DNA from: Jannaschia pagri
Lineage (GTDB): Bacteria; Pseudomonadota; Alphaproteobacteria; Rhodobacterales; Rhodobacteraceae
Assembly: GCF_019655435.1 (NCBI RefSeq)
Contig: NZ_BPFH01000005.1
Location: forward strand, 186,001-250,000
Length of the DNA: 64,000 nt
Reading direction: 5' to 3'
The notes under the pieces: model-generated
The model's database searches: none
The model's input: the letters and a program-made list of their open reading frames with translations, nothing else
Told to the model about the DNA's origin: nothing
Shown here: positions 55,241 to 63,937 of the stretch, one piece after another
Position numbering within the stretch: position 1 is the first letter of the stretch
Layout: every line of letters starts with the position of its first letter
Made by a program: the position numbers and the translations under genes

Positions 55241-55843
55241 ATGAGCCGCCGTACAACCCGTCGCAGCCTCCTGTTGGGGGCCACCGCCGCCCTCGCCGCG
55301 CCGACCCTTCTGCGCGCGCAAGAGACCCCTCGCCAATATACCGCCGAACAATTTGGCGGCGTGACCGGCCCGACCGAGACGCGGCGCAACACGGCCAGCT
55401 TCCAGCGGATCGACTGGCGCGACCACTTCTCGAGCTTGGGCAAGGCCACGATTGTCTGCGATACCTCCAGCCGGGCGCTGCATTTCTGGGATGCCACTGG
55501 CAACGATTACCGCCTCTATCCCACCTCCGTTCCCATGACCGATGAGCTGACCCGCACCGGATACACCGAGATCGTCCGGAAAAAGGTTGGCCCCACCTGG
55601 ACGCCCACCGCGAACATGCGCGCGCGGGACCCTTCCCTGCCGGAGTTCATGGAAGCGGGCCCGGGCAACCCCCTGGGCACCCATGCCATGTACCTGTCCT
55701 GGCCCGCCTACTTGATCCACGGCACCCATGACACGCGCAAAATCGGACGTCGGTCATCATCCGGGTGCATTGGGCTTTACAACGAAAAGATCGCTGAGCT
55801 GTTCTCCATCACGCCGATTGGGACCCAAGTTCGTTTGATCTGA
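55241..55843 (+). CDS. exported L,D-transpeptidase (YkuD-type)
   Basis: A 200-residue protein. MSRRTTRRSLLLGATAALAA is a twin-arginine-like signal peptide. The YkuD core has His160 in YLIHGTHD and the active-site Cys176 in SSGCIGLYN (the SxGCIxx motif). It would crosslink or attach peptidoglycan in the periplasm. Start at 55241; the frame is open upstream. It lies between DUF805 and the tail module. Cell-wall enzymes are sometimes carried by phages, but this one may be a resident gene. Confidence 0.9.
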   Translation: MSRRTTRRSLLLGATAALAAPTLLRAQETPRQYTAEQFGGVTGPTETRRNTASFQRIDWRDHFSSLGKATIVCDTSSRALHFWDATGNDYRLYPTSVPMTDELTRTGYTEIVRKKVGPTWTPTANMRARDPSLPEFMEAGPGNPLGTHAMYLSWPAYLIHGTHDTRKIGRRSSSGCIGLYNEKIAELFSITPIGTQVRLI

Positions 55844-56365
55844 CCTTGGGAAATGCGGGTCGAAGGTCTTTGCCTCGCCGCAAAGGTCGTCACTTACCGT
55901 ACAGACCTGTTTCTAGGATCGGCGTGCTCAACCTGTGTCCTAAGGTCAATCGCCCGGACACTTGGGTGAACCCCACAGGTAGAGCGTGAGTGCCGGACAC
56001 CTCATCAGTGTTACCTCTTGATGAAGCAATCGCTTGATCTGGTAGCCCCACGAAACTGCCGACCGTTAAAGTGTGGACATCTGAGCGGTTAACAGGGGCA
56101 CGATAGGAGCACTAGGCAGAGAGGGGCCGCAACGTCCTTCGTCCTTGCCAGCCCGCAAGCGGCGCCCGTGTCGCTGCGGTATTCGTGTCGCTCTTGAGCG
56201 CCAAGCGCGCCAAATGCGGGCGGGGCGTCTCGTGACGCTGGATCTGGCCATGGCAGCTTATGTGGTCACTGCTAAGGAAGCAGTGCGGGATCGGGACGCG
56301 GACGCGCTGGTGATTGCCAAACGTCTGCTCCGGCTGCTCTAGACAGCGCCTGGAGCCTGGGTCCC
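55844..56365. other. gene-poor stretch before the tail genes
   Basis: Holds repeated GTGTCC/GGACAC-type motifs (for example CGGACACTTGGGTGAACCCC and CCGGACACCTCATCAGTG around 55950-56020) and TTAAAGTGTGGACATCTGAG near 56066, with the look of decayed insertion-sequence ends. A weak 65-residue frame (56145-56342) has no family. Nothing certain. Confidence 0.35.
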
Positions 56366-57691
56366 GTGAGCGTTCAACGGGCCGCACGCCAAACCCTTCA
56401 AAGCCTGATGACAGCCGCCGTGCGAGGAGACTCGGCCGCCGCCGAGAGCTTTGCGCGTGGCCTCCGCGACGCCACGCCCGCCGCCGCCCGCGCCATGGCC
56501 CAGGCCACGCGTTCTGCCGCGCGGGTCAATACCTCCGATACGCGCACTGCCGAGACCGCCGCGCGCACCGCTGGCGGGCGCGCCCTGGGCGGCGGCGTCA
56601 CCGCCGGGCGCGTCTATGAGATCGGCGAGCAAGGCCGCGAGTTGTTTATGCCGGGCGTCTCCGGCCAAGTGGTGGCGAACCGTATCTTGCGGGAGCTGGC
56701 CAGCCCGGTGGTGGAGGCCCCGGCGGGGCAACCGGAGCTTGGTCTCTTCGCACCGCAGGCGGCGAGCCTCGATCCGGTAACCTGGTCCGAGACCTCAAGC
56801 GCGTCCCAGTTCGAGAGCCGCCACGACCTGACTGAGGTCCGGCAAACGGCCTTGATCGCCCGCGCGATCCAGACGTTGGAGACGATCCAGGACCAGACCC
56901 TGCAGTCCCATTCGCTTGAAGAGAACATGCGATTTGAGAAGCAGGTATCAGACCTCTCTGCGCGGACGCTCCAACAAACCGAGACACTGGTAAGCGAGGC
57001 CCGGTTCGACAGTCGTCGTGATCTGTTCGAGACAGACTTGGTTGGCAGAACGCTCCGGCAAGCGGAGGACCTCACCAGAGTTGCCGAGATCGCGCAGCCG
57101 ACGGCACTGCGGGGGATCGAGGAACTGGCCCCACGCGCGCTCTTGCAGGACCATGATCCAATCCTGGCCGCATCAAAGACCACGGGACTGCTGTCCGCGA
57201 TCCGCCCGCCGGATCTACCCGTCAATCGGGAGGTTTTGGAGACCCTACGGACAGTGGGGCAAACGTTGATCACCGAGGCGACCAACGCGGCGGAGGCTCC
57301 GCCGATCATAGGCTCGGACGGGTTTCGCGGGCTGCCAGATCTAACCGTCAACAGCGAAGTCATTGAGACCCTTCAGGCGGTCGCGCAGACCATCATCACA
57401 CGCGCAACGGACACCACTCTGTCCGATCACCGGGATCGCACCCTCACGCTGTCCGACCTGACGGAGCGCACTGCCGTTGCCACAGCCCGCATCGACCGAG
57501 GACAGGCCAACGTCGCGGCCCCGGGGACGGTGCGCCATGGCGCCTCCTTCGGCGATGTGCATTTCCATCTGTCGGTCGCCCCCGGCGCAGACCCCAGGGA
57601 GATCGCGCGGGCCGCTTATGCCGAGTTGCAGCGCTTGGCCGCGCAGCCTCGGAACACGGCGCTCCACGATGGGGGCGACCATGATTTCTAG
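56366..57691 (+). CDS. short tail tape-measure-like protein with an inserted helical repeat region
   Basis: A 441-residue protein. VYEIGEQGRELFMPG (83-97) and, near the C-terminus, DVHFHLSVAPGADPREIARA (397-416) are the two end motifs usual for P2-type tape-measure proteins, where they lie close together. Here about 290 residues lie between them, including an internal duplication (DLPVNREVLETLRTVGQTL at 283-301 and DLTVNSEVIETLQAVAQTI at 325-343). The usual long N-terminal helical body is absent. GTG start. It overlaps the GpU gene by 11 bases. Confidence 0.7.
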   Translation: MSVQRAARQTLQSLMTAAVRGDSAAAESFARGLRDATPAAARAMAQATRSAARVNTSDTRTAETAARTAGGRALGGGVTAGRVYEIGEQGRELFMPGVSGQVVANRILRELASPVVEAPAGQPELGLFAPQAASLDPVTWSETSSASQFESRHDLTEVRQTALIARAIQTLETIQDQTLQSHSLEENMRFEKQVSDLSARTLQQTETLVSEARFDSRRDLFETDLVGRTLRQAEDLTRVAEIAQPTALRGIEELAPRALLQDHDPILAASKTTGLLSAIRPPDLPVNREVLETLRTVGQTLITEATNAAEAPPIIGSDGFRGLPDLTVNSEVIETLQAVAQTIITRATDTTLSDHRDRTLTLSDLTERTAVATARIDRGQANVAAPGTVRHGASFGDVHFHLSVAPGADPREIARAAYAELQRLAAQPRNTALHDGGDHDF

Positions 57692-58082
57692 CTTCGTCAT
57701 GATGTGGCTCGGCGCCTTTCGATTTGGCGCCTCCAGGCCCTCCCACGACAAGATCCGCCAGACCAGCACCTACCGCTGGGAGCCGGTGGATCTGGTCGGG
57801 CGCAGGCCCCAGCTGCACTTCCTCGGCCCCGGCGAGGAGACCATGGCCCTGGAGGGCACCATCCATCCGCACTTTCGCGGCGGCCTTCGCCAGGTGGAGG
57901 CCATGCGCGCCCAGGCCGCCCTCGGCCTGCCCATGCTCATGGGCGACGGCCTGGGCTTCGTGCTGGGCCATTGGGTCATCGCGGGCGTCGAGGACCAGCG
58001 CAGCTATCTGATGGCCGATGGCGCCCCCCGCCAGATCGACTTCACCCTCAATCTGGTCCGCGCGCCAGGCCTGCTAGGATAA
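57681..58082 (+). CDS. P2 GpU-like tail protein
   Basis: A 133-residue tail-terminator/tail-tube-length protein. MMWLGAFRFGASRPSHDKIR with QTSTYRWEPVD, FLGPGEETMALEGTIHPHFR near 48-67 and DGAPRQIDFTLNLVR near 112-126 match the P2 GpU pattern. Followed after four bases by the GpX gene. Confidence 0.88.
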   Translation: MISSFVMMWLGAFRFGASRPSHDKIRQTSTYRWEPVDLVGRRPQLHFLGPGEETMALEGTIHPHFRGGLRQVEAMRAQAALGLPMLMGDGLGFVLGHWVIAGVEDQRSYLMADGAPRQIDFTLNLVRAPGLLG

Positions 58083-58086
58083 TCCG

Positions 58087-58296
58087 ATGACCCGCCGATA
58101 CACCACGGGACACCTGTCTGAGCCTCTGGACCGCATCGCCCGCGACCAGGTCGGGGCCGAGACCGATGTGACGGCCATCCTCGACCTCAACCCCGGCCTG
58201 TCGGAGACCGGCGCCATGGTCCCGCCGCGCACCACCCTCCTGCTGCCCGCGCGCGCCGACCGCACCCTGGCCACGCCGCGCCGGTTGTTCGGCTGA
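58087..58296 (+). CDS. P2 GpX-like tail protein (LysM-like)
   Basis: A 69-residue protein, typical length for phage tail protein X. It has the pattern GHLSEPLDRIARDQVGAETD, then VTAILDLNPGLSETGAMVPP, close to the LysM-like GpX fold that helps attach the tail. Its stop overlaps the GpD start. Confidence 0.85.
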   Translation: MTRRYTTGHLSEPLDRIARDQVGAETDVTAILDLNPGLSETGAMVPPRTTLLLPARADRTLATPRRLFG

Positions 58297-59270
58297 TGCG
58301 CCCCCGGGCGGAGATCCTGCTGGACGGGCAGCCCGTCGCCTCGGCCTTCTACTCCGTGCTGACGTCGGTCCATGTGACCGACGAGCTGGGCATCGAGAGC
58401 GATACCGTGACCCTTGTCCTCGACGAGGGCCGGGGCGAGATCGCCCTGCCCCGTCCCGGCGCCCGGATCGACGTGCGGCTGGGGTTTCTCGAACAGGGGC
58501 TCCACCGCATGGGGACCTTTGCGGTGGACGCCGTCTCCGGCTCTGGCCCGGTGGCGAAGCTGACCCTCTCCGGCACGGCCATCGACCTGGGCAGCCCCAT
58601 CCGCCAGGCCAAAACGCGGTCCTGGGAAGCCCAAACCCTGCGCCAGATCACCGACACCATCGCCAGCGAAGCGGGCCTGCGTCCGGTCGTGTCGGACGAC
58701 CTCGCCGATACCTTCTACGCCATGGTGGCCCAGACCGCAGAGAGCGACCTGCACCTTCTGACCCGCCTGGCCCGCCCCCTGGACGCCGTGGCCAAGGCCG
58801 CCGACGGGCGCCTGATCCTGGCCAAACTGGGCACCGGGCGCGATGCCAGCGGCGCGGCCTTGGCGCCCGTTCCCGTCACCCGCCGCGACCTGACCGAATG
58901 GACCTGGTCCGAGGAGGAGCGCGAGAAGATGGGCCGCGTCCGCGCCCGCTGGCAGGACCTCGCCATGGGCCGCGACGAGGTCGTGGAGGTCGGCGACGGA
59001 GACCCCGTCAAGGACCTGCGGAAGGTCCATGCCACCCGGGCCGAGGCCGAGCGCGCCGCCGCCGCCGAGCTGGACCGGTCCCGGCGCGGGGACCTGCGCA
59101 TTCACTGCCGAGGGCGGTTCCAGCCGGGCCTCTTCGCCGGTGGCCAGGTGGATCTGCGGGGCCTGCGCTCCACCCTCGACGGGATCGGCGATGTCCGCTC
59201 GGTGACCCACCATCTGGGCGGGGCCTTGACCACCGCCTTTACGGTCAGCCGCAGAAAGTCTTCAGGGTGA
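58296..59270 (+). CDS. P2 GpD-like late control/tail hub protein
   Basis: A 324-residue homologue-like protein of the P2 D gene product, a baseplate/tail-hub component. DELGIESDTVTLVLDEGRG near 30-48, IDVRLGFLEQGLHRMGTFAVD near 59-79 and the GRFQPGLFAGGQVDLRGL segment near 268-285 fit the family. It completes the T-U-X-D gene order seen in P2-like phages. Confidence 0.88.
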   Translation: MRPRAEILLDGQPVASAFYSVLTSVHVTDELGIESDTVTLVLDEGRGEIALPRPGARIDVRLGFLEQGLHRMGTFAVDAVSGSGPVAKLTLSGTAIDLGSPIRQAKTRSWEAQTLRQITDTIASEAGLRPVVSDDLADTFYAMVAQTAESDLHLLTRLARPLDAVAKAADGRLILAKLGTGRDASGAALAPVPVTRRDLTEWTWSEEEREKMGRVRARWQDLAMGRDEVVEVGDGDPVKDLRKVHATRAEAERAAAAELDRSRRGDLRIHCRGRFQPGLFAGGQVDLRGLRSTLDGIGDVRSVTHHLGGALTTAFTVSRRKSSG

Positions 59271-59316
59271 TGGGGCCTGTCCCCGGTCGCTACCCCTGCG
59301 GTCATTGGAGGTGCCC

Positions 59317-59601
59317 ATGACGACGACGATCCCCGTGTCCAACGCCTGGCCGGACCAGCCCCAAGTGCTGGCCGAGGCCGACACCAGCGGCGCCCTGATC
59401 AACACCGGCGGGCGGCGCATCCGCTGGATCACCAGCGCCGCCGGTGCCCCTCCGCCCGTCGCCCCCCGCCACGCGGATATTCTGCTGCCCAACGAACGGA
59501 TCCCCGTGATCCTCGTCGCAGGCGCGCGCATCTGGCTGGCCTTCGACGCCTCCGGCCCAGCCGAGACCACCATCGCCGCCACCTGGCACGTGGCCCCCTG
59601 A
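59317..59601 (+). CDS. 94-residue phage-associated unknown protein
   Basis: A beta-rich, soluble small protein with start MTTTIPVSNAW, following a GGAGG-type site at about 59307. It lies between the GpD gene and the fibre-like gene, so it may be a tail adaptor or decoration protein. No family recognised. Confidence 0.6.
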   Translation: MTTTIPVSNAWPDQPQVLAEADTSGALINTGGRRIRWITSAAGAPPPVAPRHADILLPNERIPVILVAGARIWLAFDASGPAETTIAATWHVAP

Positions 59602-62096
59602 TGTTCGGCCATCCCTTCGGCAGCCGGGGGACACGCCCCCTTCAGATCTCGGGCACCTTCCGCGTCGGCGAGACCATCACCGCCATCGTCCCAAACGGCG
59701 CAACCGTCGCCTGGCACCGCGACGGCTCCCCCATCCCAGGCGCCACAGACCTGACCTACACCCTGGTCGATGCCGACGCCGGAACCACTACAAGCTACGT
59801 CGTCACACACACCATCCTCGGCGGACAGGTCGTGGCGGTCACCGTCGATGCCGCCACCGGGCAGGCCACCTCAGTGGATGTTACGGCTGGCCCGCTCACC
59901 GAGACGTTCACCTTCAATCAGCCGGTCGATTACATCCTGGTCCAGGACGGCACCTTGGCGGTGCGCGATCCCGTCGGGCTGACCATCGACCGATCCACCG
60001 CGCCTGGCACCATCAGGGACACCACGGGGGAGACGCAGTTCGACATCCATGGCGCCATGATCAATCCGCCCGCGCTCGATGACACAATGGCCCAGGCCTG
60101 GGACGCGCGGGCCGGGTCTTATGTGCCATCTGAAGCGGTCACCTTCCCCGCCGCCATGTCCGCAGGCGACGTCCTGGTCGCAAGCGTCGGCAGCACCTAC
60201 CAGCCAGATGGAACCAACGGCATTCGCTGGGGCTGCATCCAACGCAGCTTCTACGTCTACGTCGTCTCCGAGTTGCCCGCGTTCGAGAGCATCTCGCCCA
60301 GCCCATTCTTCTGGCCGGGCCGGACCGAGCAACCCTACCATTCCTGCGACGTGGACGCCTGGCTGGACGCGGTCGAAGCCCGGGGACCGAACGGCCAAGC
60401 CTTCGATATGACATTCGTCGATTTGCCGGATCTGGCGGCCTACATTGAGCGCATCGACCGCCTGGAGTTATGGGGCCACACCAACCGCAATTCCGGCATG
60501 AACGGCTATGAGACGCTGACAACCCGCGAACGGGGCGATGGCAGCAATTACGGTGGCAACCTCCAGCCTTTGGAAGAAACGGGCGCGTTCAATATCCTCG
60601 GCAACGTCGCCCCCCGTGCCCTAAAGAAGCGCGCCGCAATCTCAATGATCGCCAATGGCGTCCACCTCCACGATGCCCGCAAATTTACCGGCACTCCAAT
60701 CCGGGGCGAAGGCGCGCATAGTCAATTCCAATTGTTCCCCGTCATTACCGCCTTATCGGCGCTTGGTCGGACTGCCGAGATTGCGGATCTGCCCACCGTG
60801 CTGGGAACCAATCCGCTTTTGACCTGCAAGATCGCGGATCAGCCCTTTGTCGACAGCTTGGCGCCACACACCGATTATCAAAAGCCCCATACCAGCCGCA
60901 TCCGCACGATCCTCGATATTCTCCAAGATGGGGAAGGCAATACCTGGTTTACCTTCGAGTATTATCGCGATGCCGACGAGGGCGATCCGGTTCGCGTTAA
61001 TTTTGACCAACTCCTTTGCACTCGCGTGAGCGACGGCATTCAAACCACAATTCGCACTACGCAATCCAAAAACCGGGGGGACGTGGCAGGAGCGCCATTC
61101 CAGTATCAAACAGCCGCTGGCGCCGGAGAGCGCTATTCCGTCCAGGTGACTGGCGGAGATTTGGCGCAATTCCAGATTGGCGATCAGATTGTCTGTCTGT
61201 CACCCAATCCGCCCCAAATTGGGGACGTCTATTGGCTCCTCGAACCGACGGCGGCCTATTCTTATAATCCGTCGCCGTCGGCGCCTTATATGAATGTGAA
61301 TGACTTCGCATCCCTTGTGGCCTATGCGGAAGCCTTGGGCGTCATCCCGGACGTGCCTGCGTGGCACGCGCTGAAGGCATTCGTCACATTAAGCAACCAG
61401 CCAGATTATCCGTCCGCGACCTTCGATTGGCCGACCCAATTCGGGCCGACATTCGGGCACGACCTCACATCGACGTTCTGGGCAAACCATGCCGGGTTCC
61501 TGGGCCTCGCCAATGAAGCCGCAAGCCTCGATAGCCCAGCGACACTCGGCACGGCCTATTTCGTGATCCCGCGCCCAGCGCCAAATACCACCCGCGCCCG
61601 GTTCCGCGTCACATTCCGCCTGGTCGAAAGCACCTCCACCAATGACTACCTAGTCGGTCAGGTCAGCGCGGGCGGCCTCCGGTTCAGCGGCGGGTCCGAG
61701 GCCAGTATCACCGCGCTAGAGGACGGCAACGGCGATCCGGTCATCTACGGCGCCACAGCGGTCTCGACCGAGCTGACCATCGGCGTCGTCTATGACGTTG
61801 AAGTGGACATCGACCACGACGCAGGCACCGTCACCACATCGCTGGGCGGAGACGTGATCGAGACGCTGCCGATCACAGCCGCAAACCCGACCCTTCAAAC
61901 CAACCGGGACTTCGTCGTCTTCAGCCGGACCGGCAACGGCCAGAGCTTCCCAGCCACCACAGAGTTCCAAGTCGTAACCCTCGACACCTGGACCGACGGT
62001 GTCCAAACCCGCGTCCTCGACATCGACACAAGCCGAGACAGCCTCGCCGCCATCAATGCGCTCCCCGAAATCAGAGGCGCCGTCACACAGGGTTAA
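59601..62096 (+). CDS. 831-residue tail-fibre-like surface protein
   Basis: A large beta-rich protein. Residues about 15-90 form an Ig-like domain (FRVGETITAIVPNGATVAWH...DGSPIPGATDLTYTL), then a long central region and a C-terminal lectin-like sandwich (FRVTFRLVESTS near 675, VDIDHDAGTVTTSLGGDVI near 735). No catalytic motif seen. The central DNA (about 60.6-61.3 kb) is visibly more AT-rich than its flanks, a mosaic pattern usual for host-range fibres. Its start overlaps the stop of the 94-residue gene. A receptor-binding role is inferred. Confidence 0.6.
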   Translation: MFGHPFGSRGTRPLQISGTFRVGETITAIVPNGATVAWHRDGSPIPGATDLTYTLVDADAGTTTSYVVTHTILGGQVVAVTVDAATGQATSVDVTAGPLTETFTFNQPVDYILVQDGTLAVRDPVGLTIDRSTAPGTIRDTTGETQFDIHGAMINPPALDDTMAQAWDARAGSYVPSEAVTFPAAMSAGDVLVASVGSTYQPDGTNGIRWGCIQRSFYVYVVSELPAFESISPSPFFWPGRTEQPYHSCDVDAWLDAVEARGPNGQAFDMTFVDLPDLAAYIERIDRLELWGHTNRNSGMNGYETLTTRERGDGSNYGGNLQPLEETGAFNILGNVAPRALKKRAAISMIANGVHLHDARKFTGTPIRGEGAHSQFQLFPVITALSALGRTAEIADLPTVLGTNPLLTCKIADQPFVDSLAPHTDYQKPHTSRIRTILDILQDGEGNTWFTFEYYRDADEGDPVRVNFDQLLCTRVSDGIQTTIRTTQSKNRGDVAGAPFQYQTAAGAGERYSVQVTGGDLAQFQIGDQIVCLSPNPPQIGDVYWLLEPTAAYSYNPSPSAPYMNVNDFASLVAYAEALGVIPDVPAWHALKAFVTLSNQPDYPSATFDWPTQFGPTFGHDLTSTFWANHAGFLGLANEAASLDSPATLGTAYFVIPRPAPNTTRARFRVTFRLVESTSTNDYLVGQVSAGGLRFSGGSEASITALEDGNGDPVIYGATAVSTELTIGVVYDVEVDIDHDAGTVTTSLGGDVIETLPITAANPTLQTNRDFVVFSRTGNGQSFPATTEFQVVTLDTWTDGVQTRVLDIDTSRDSLAAINALPEIRGAVTQG

Positions 62097-62145
62097 ACAC
62101 CCCGTTTAACGCCCCCAAACAGGAGGACCCGCAAAAATCAAATGT

Positions 62146-62221
62146 TGCAAAGGTCACTGTCCCGCAGTGCAAAGGTAACTGTCCCGCTACACGCAGTGCA
62201 AAGGTAACTGTCCCGCTACAC
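62146..62221. repeat. direct repeats at the right edge of the foreign segment
   Basis: Three copies of a 20-base sequence: TGCAAAGGTCACTGTCCCGC at 62146 and TGCAAAGGTAACTGTCCCGC at 62168 and 62197. The last two lie in an exact 29-base tandem duplication (62164-62192 and 62193-62221). Multiple short repeats like this occur at the ends of some insertion sequences, for example IS21-type elements, but no transposase gene is present. Confidence 0.75.
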
Positions 62222-62321
62222 CGCTACATACATACAGCTACAACGACCGAATGGCTTTGACAGACACCTTCTCGGCAGGTTAATTGAACAGACGTTCAGT
62301 TCTTTGGCTTGGGAGGGCCCC

Positions 62322-63461
62322 ATGGACTTCGCACTTTCGGAAGAAAGCCAGGCGATCTTTGACATGGCGCGGGATGTTGGCCTGTCCGAGATTGCGCCCC
62401 ATGCGCGCGACTGGGAAGCCGCTGGAACCATTCCCAAGGAACTATGGCCGAAGCTCGCTACGCTTGGTTTTGGTGGGCTATATGTCTCGGAAGATCAGGG
62501 TGGGTCCGGTCTGAGCCGCTTGGACGCCACGCTCGTATTCGAGGCGCTATCGATGGCCTGCCCCTCGGTCGCAGCCTTTTTGTCGATCCATAACATGTGC
62601 GCTAAAATGATCGATGGGTTTGGCTCTGACGACCTGAAGGATCGGGTCCTACCTCGCGCGCTCACCTGCGAGACCTTCTTTAGCTATTGCTTGACGGAGC
62701 CTGGCAGCGGGTCTGATGCGGCGGCGCTCAAGACGAAAGCCGTCAAAACCAATACCGACTACCGCCTCACCGGGACCAAGGCCTTCATTTCCGGCGGAGG
62801 ATACTCCGATGCCTATATCGTCATGGCCAGAACAGGCGAAGCGGGCCCCCGGGGCGTCTCGGCCTTGATCGTCGAAGATGGGGCGGAGGGTCTGTCGTTT
62901 GGCGGCCTCGAAGACAAGATGGGCTGGCGGTCGCAGCCCACGCGCCAAGTCCAGTTCGATGATTGCGCGACACCGCTGCACAACTTGTTGGGCGAAGAGG
63001 GACGCGGCTTTTCCTATGCCATGGCGGGGCTGAATGGTGGACGGCTCAACATCGCGGCCTGTTCACTGGGCGCGGCGCAGCAGGCCTTGGACCAAACGGT
63101 GGCATATGTGCGCGAACGGCGCGCTTTCGGACAGGCGCTTTCGGACTTTCAGAATACGCAGTTTCGTTTGGCGGAGATGGAGATCGAGCTGCAATCCGCC
63201 CGCATTTTCCTGCGGCAAGCGGCGTGGAAACTGGATCAGAGCACCCCAGACGCCACGAAGTTTTGCGCCATGGCCAAGAAGCTGGTGACCGAGGCGGGCT
63301 CTCGGGTGGTGGACGGCTGCCTGCAATTGCACGGCGGATATGGCTACCTTGGCGATTATGGGATCGAGAAGTTGAGCCGGGATCTGCGCGTCCATCAAAT
63401 CCTGGAAGGAACCAATGAAATCATGCGTTTGATTGTTGCGCGTCAAATGTTGGCGGCGTGA
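62322..63461 (+). CDS. acyl-CoA dehydrogenase, isobutyryl-CoA dehydrogenase-like
   Basis: A 379-residue flavoenzyme. CLTEPGSGSDAAALKTKA near 123-140 and the ILEGTNEIMRLIVARQML C-terminus with catalytic Glu362 mark the short-chain and branched-chain acyl-CoA dehydrogenases. In related bacteria the isobutyryl-CoA enzyme sits next to mmsA in the valine pathway, which fits the partial hydratase gene just after it. Start MDFALSEE at 62322. Now separated from mmsA by about 8.6 kb. Confidence 0.9.
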   Translation: MDFALSEESQAIFDMARDVGLSEIAPHARDWEAAGTIPKELWPKLATLGFGGLYVSEDQGGSGLSRLDATLVFEALSMACPSVAAFLSIHNMCAKMIDGFGSDDLKDRVLPRALTCETFFSYCLTEPGSGSDAAALKTKAVKTNTDYRLTGTKAFISGGGYSDAYIVMARTGEAGPRGVSALIVEDGAEGLSFGGLEDKMGWRSQPTRQVQFDDCATPLHNLLGEEGRGFSYAMAGLNGGRLNIAACSLGAAQQALDQTVAYVRERRAFGQALSDFQNTQFRLAEMEIELQSARIFLRQAAWKLDQSTPDATKFCAMAKKLVTEAGSRVVDGCLQLHGGYGYLGDYGIEKLSRDLRVHQILEGTNEIMRLIVARQMLAA

Positions 63462-63937
63462 GCAGGTCCATCGGATCGGCGAGGCCGATCCGATCCGCGG
63501 GGGACTTTGCCCCCCGCACCCCCCAGAGGTATTTTTGCCGAGAAGAAGAGGAGGCCCGGGTTAGGACGCCCTCCAAGGAATTTCATCGCGCCGTACTTTC
63601 ATGCGATCTTTTAGAACGCCTCTGTATGGGAACGAGTGGGGTATGGCCGCGCCCGGCTTCGAAACGATGTGCAAAAAGGGATACGCGACAGACGAGGCCT
63701 CATGACCTGTTCTTATGCTGATAGCCTACTCATATGGTCGGGCCACATTTGCGGCCCTTACCCACCAAGGATCTGGAAGCCTGTGACGGAGCATATGTCA
63801 CTCGGTAGCAGGGAATTGGCTCTGCGGGGGAAGGTAGCCCCGGCGCGAGCCGCCATTGCGGAGCCTGTCTCTGGCACCCCATACACATCAAATCATTGCA
63901 TCTCAAACCTCAGATTTACCACCAGTTAGACCCCACC
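63462..63937. other. gap with tandem hairpins before the hydratase gene
   Basis: Immediately after the dehydrogenase stop lie a perfect 11-base-arm hairpin ATCGGATCGGC/GCCGATCCGAT (63470-63494) and a second, GCGGGGG/CCCCCGC (63497-63517), followed by CACCCCCCAGAGGTATTTTT. The latter string has the look of a dispersed intergenic repeat of this bacterial order. The rest holds no gene I can support. Confidence 0.5.

Noticed and set aside
56366-62096. Gene transfer agent tail genes
   Set aside because: The products match the P2-type T-U-X-D set rather than the lambda-like GTA tail genes of this order, and the GTA cluster's other genes are absent.
62164-62221. Tandem 29-base repeats as a CRISPR array
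   Set aside because: The two copies are directly adjacent with no spacer, and no cas genes are present.
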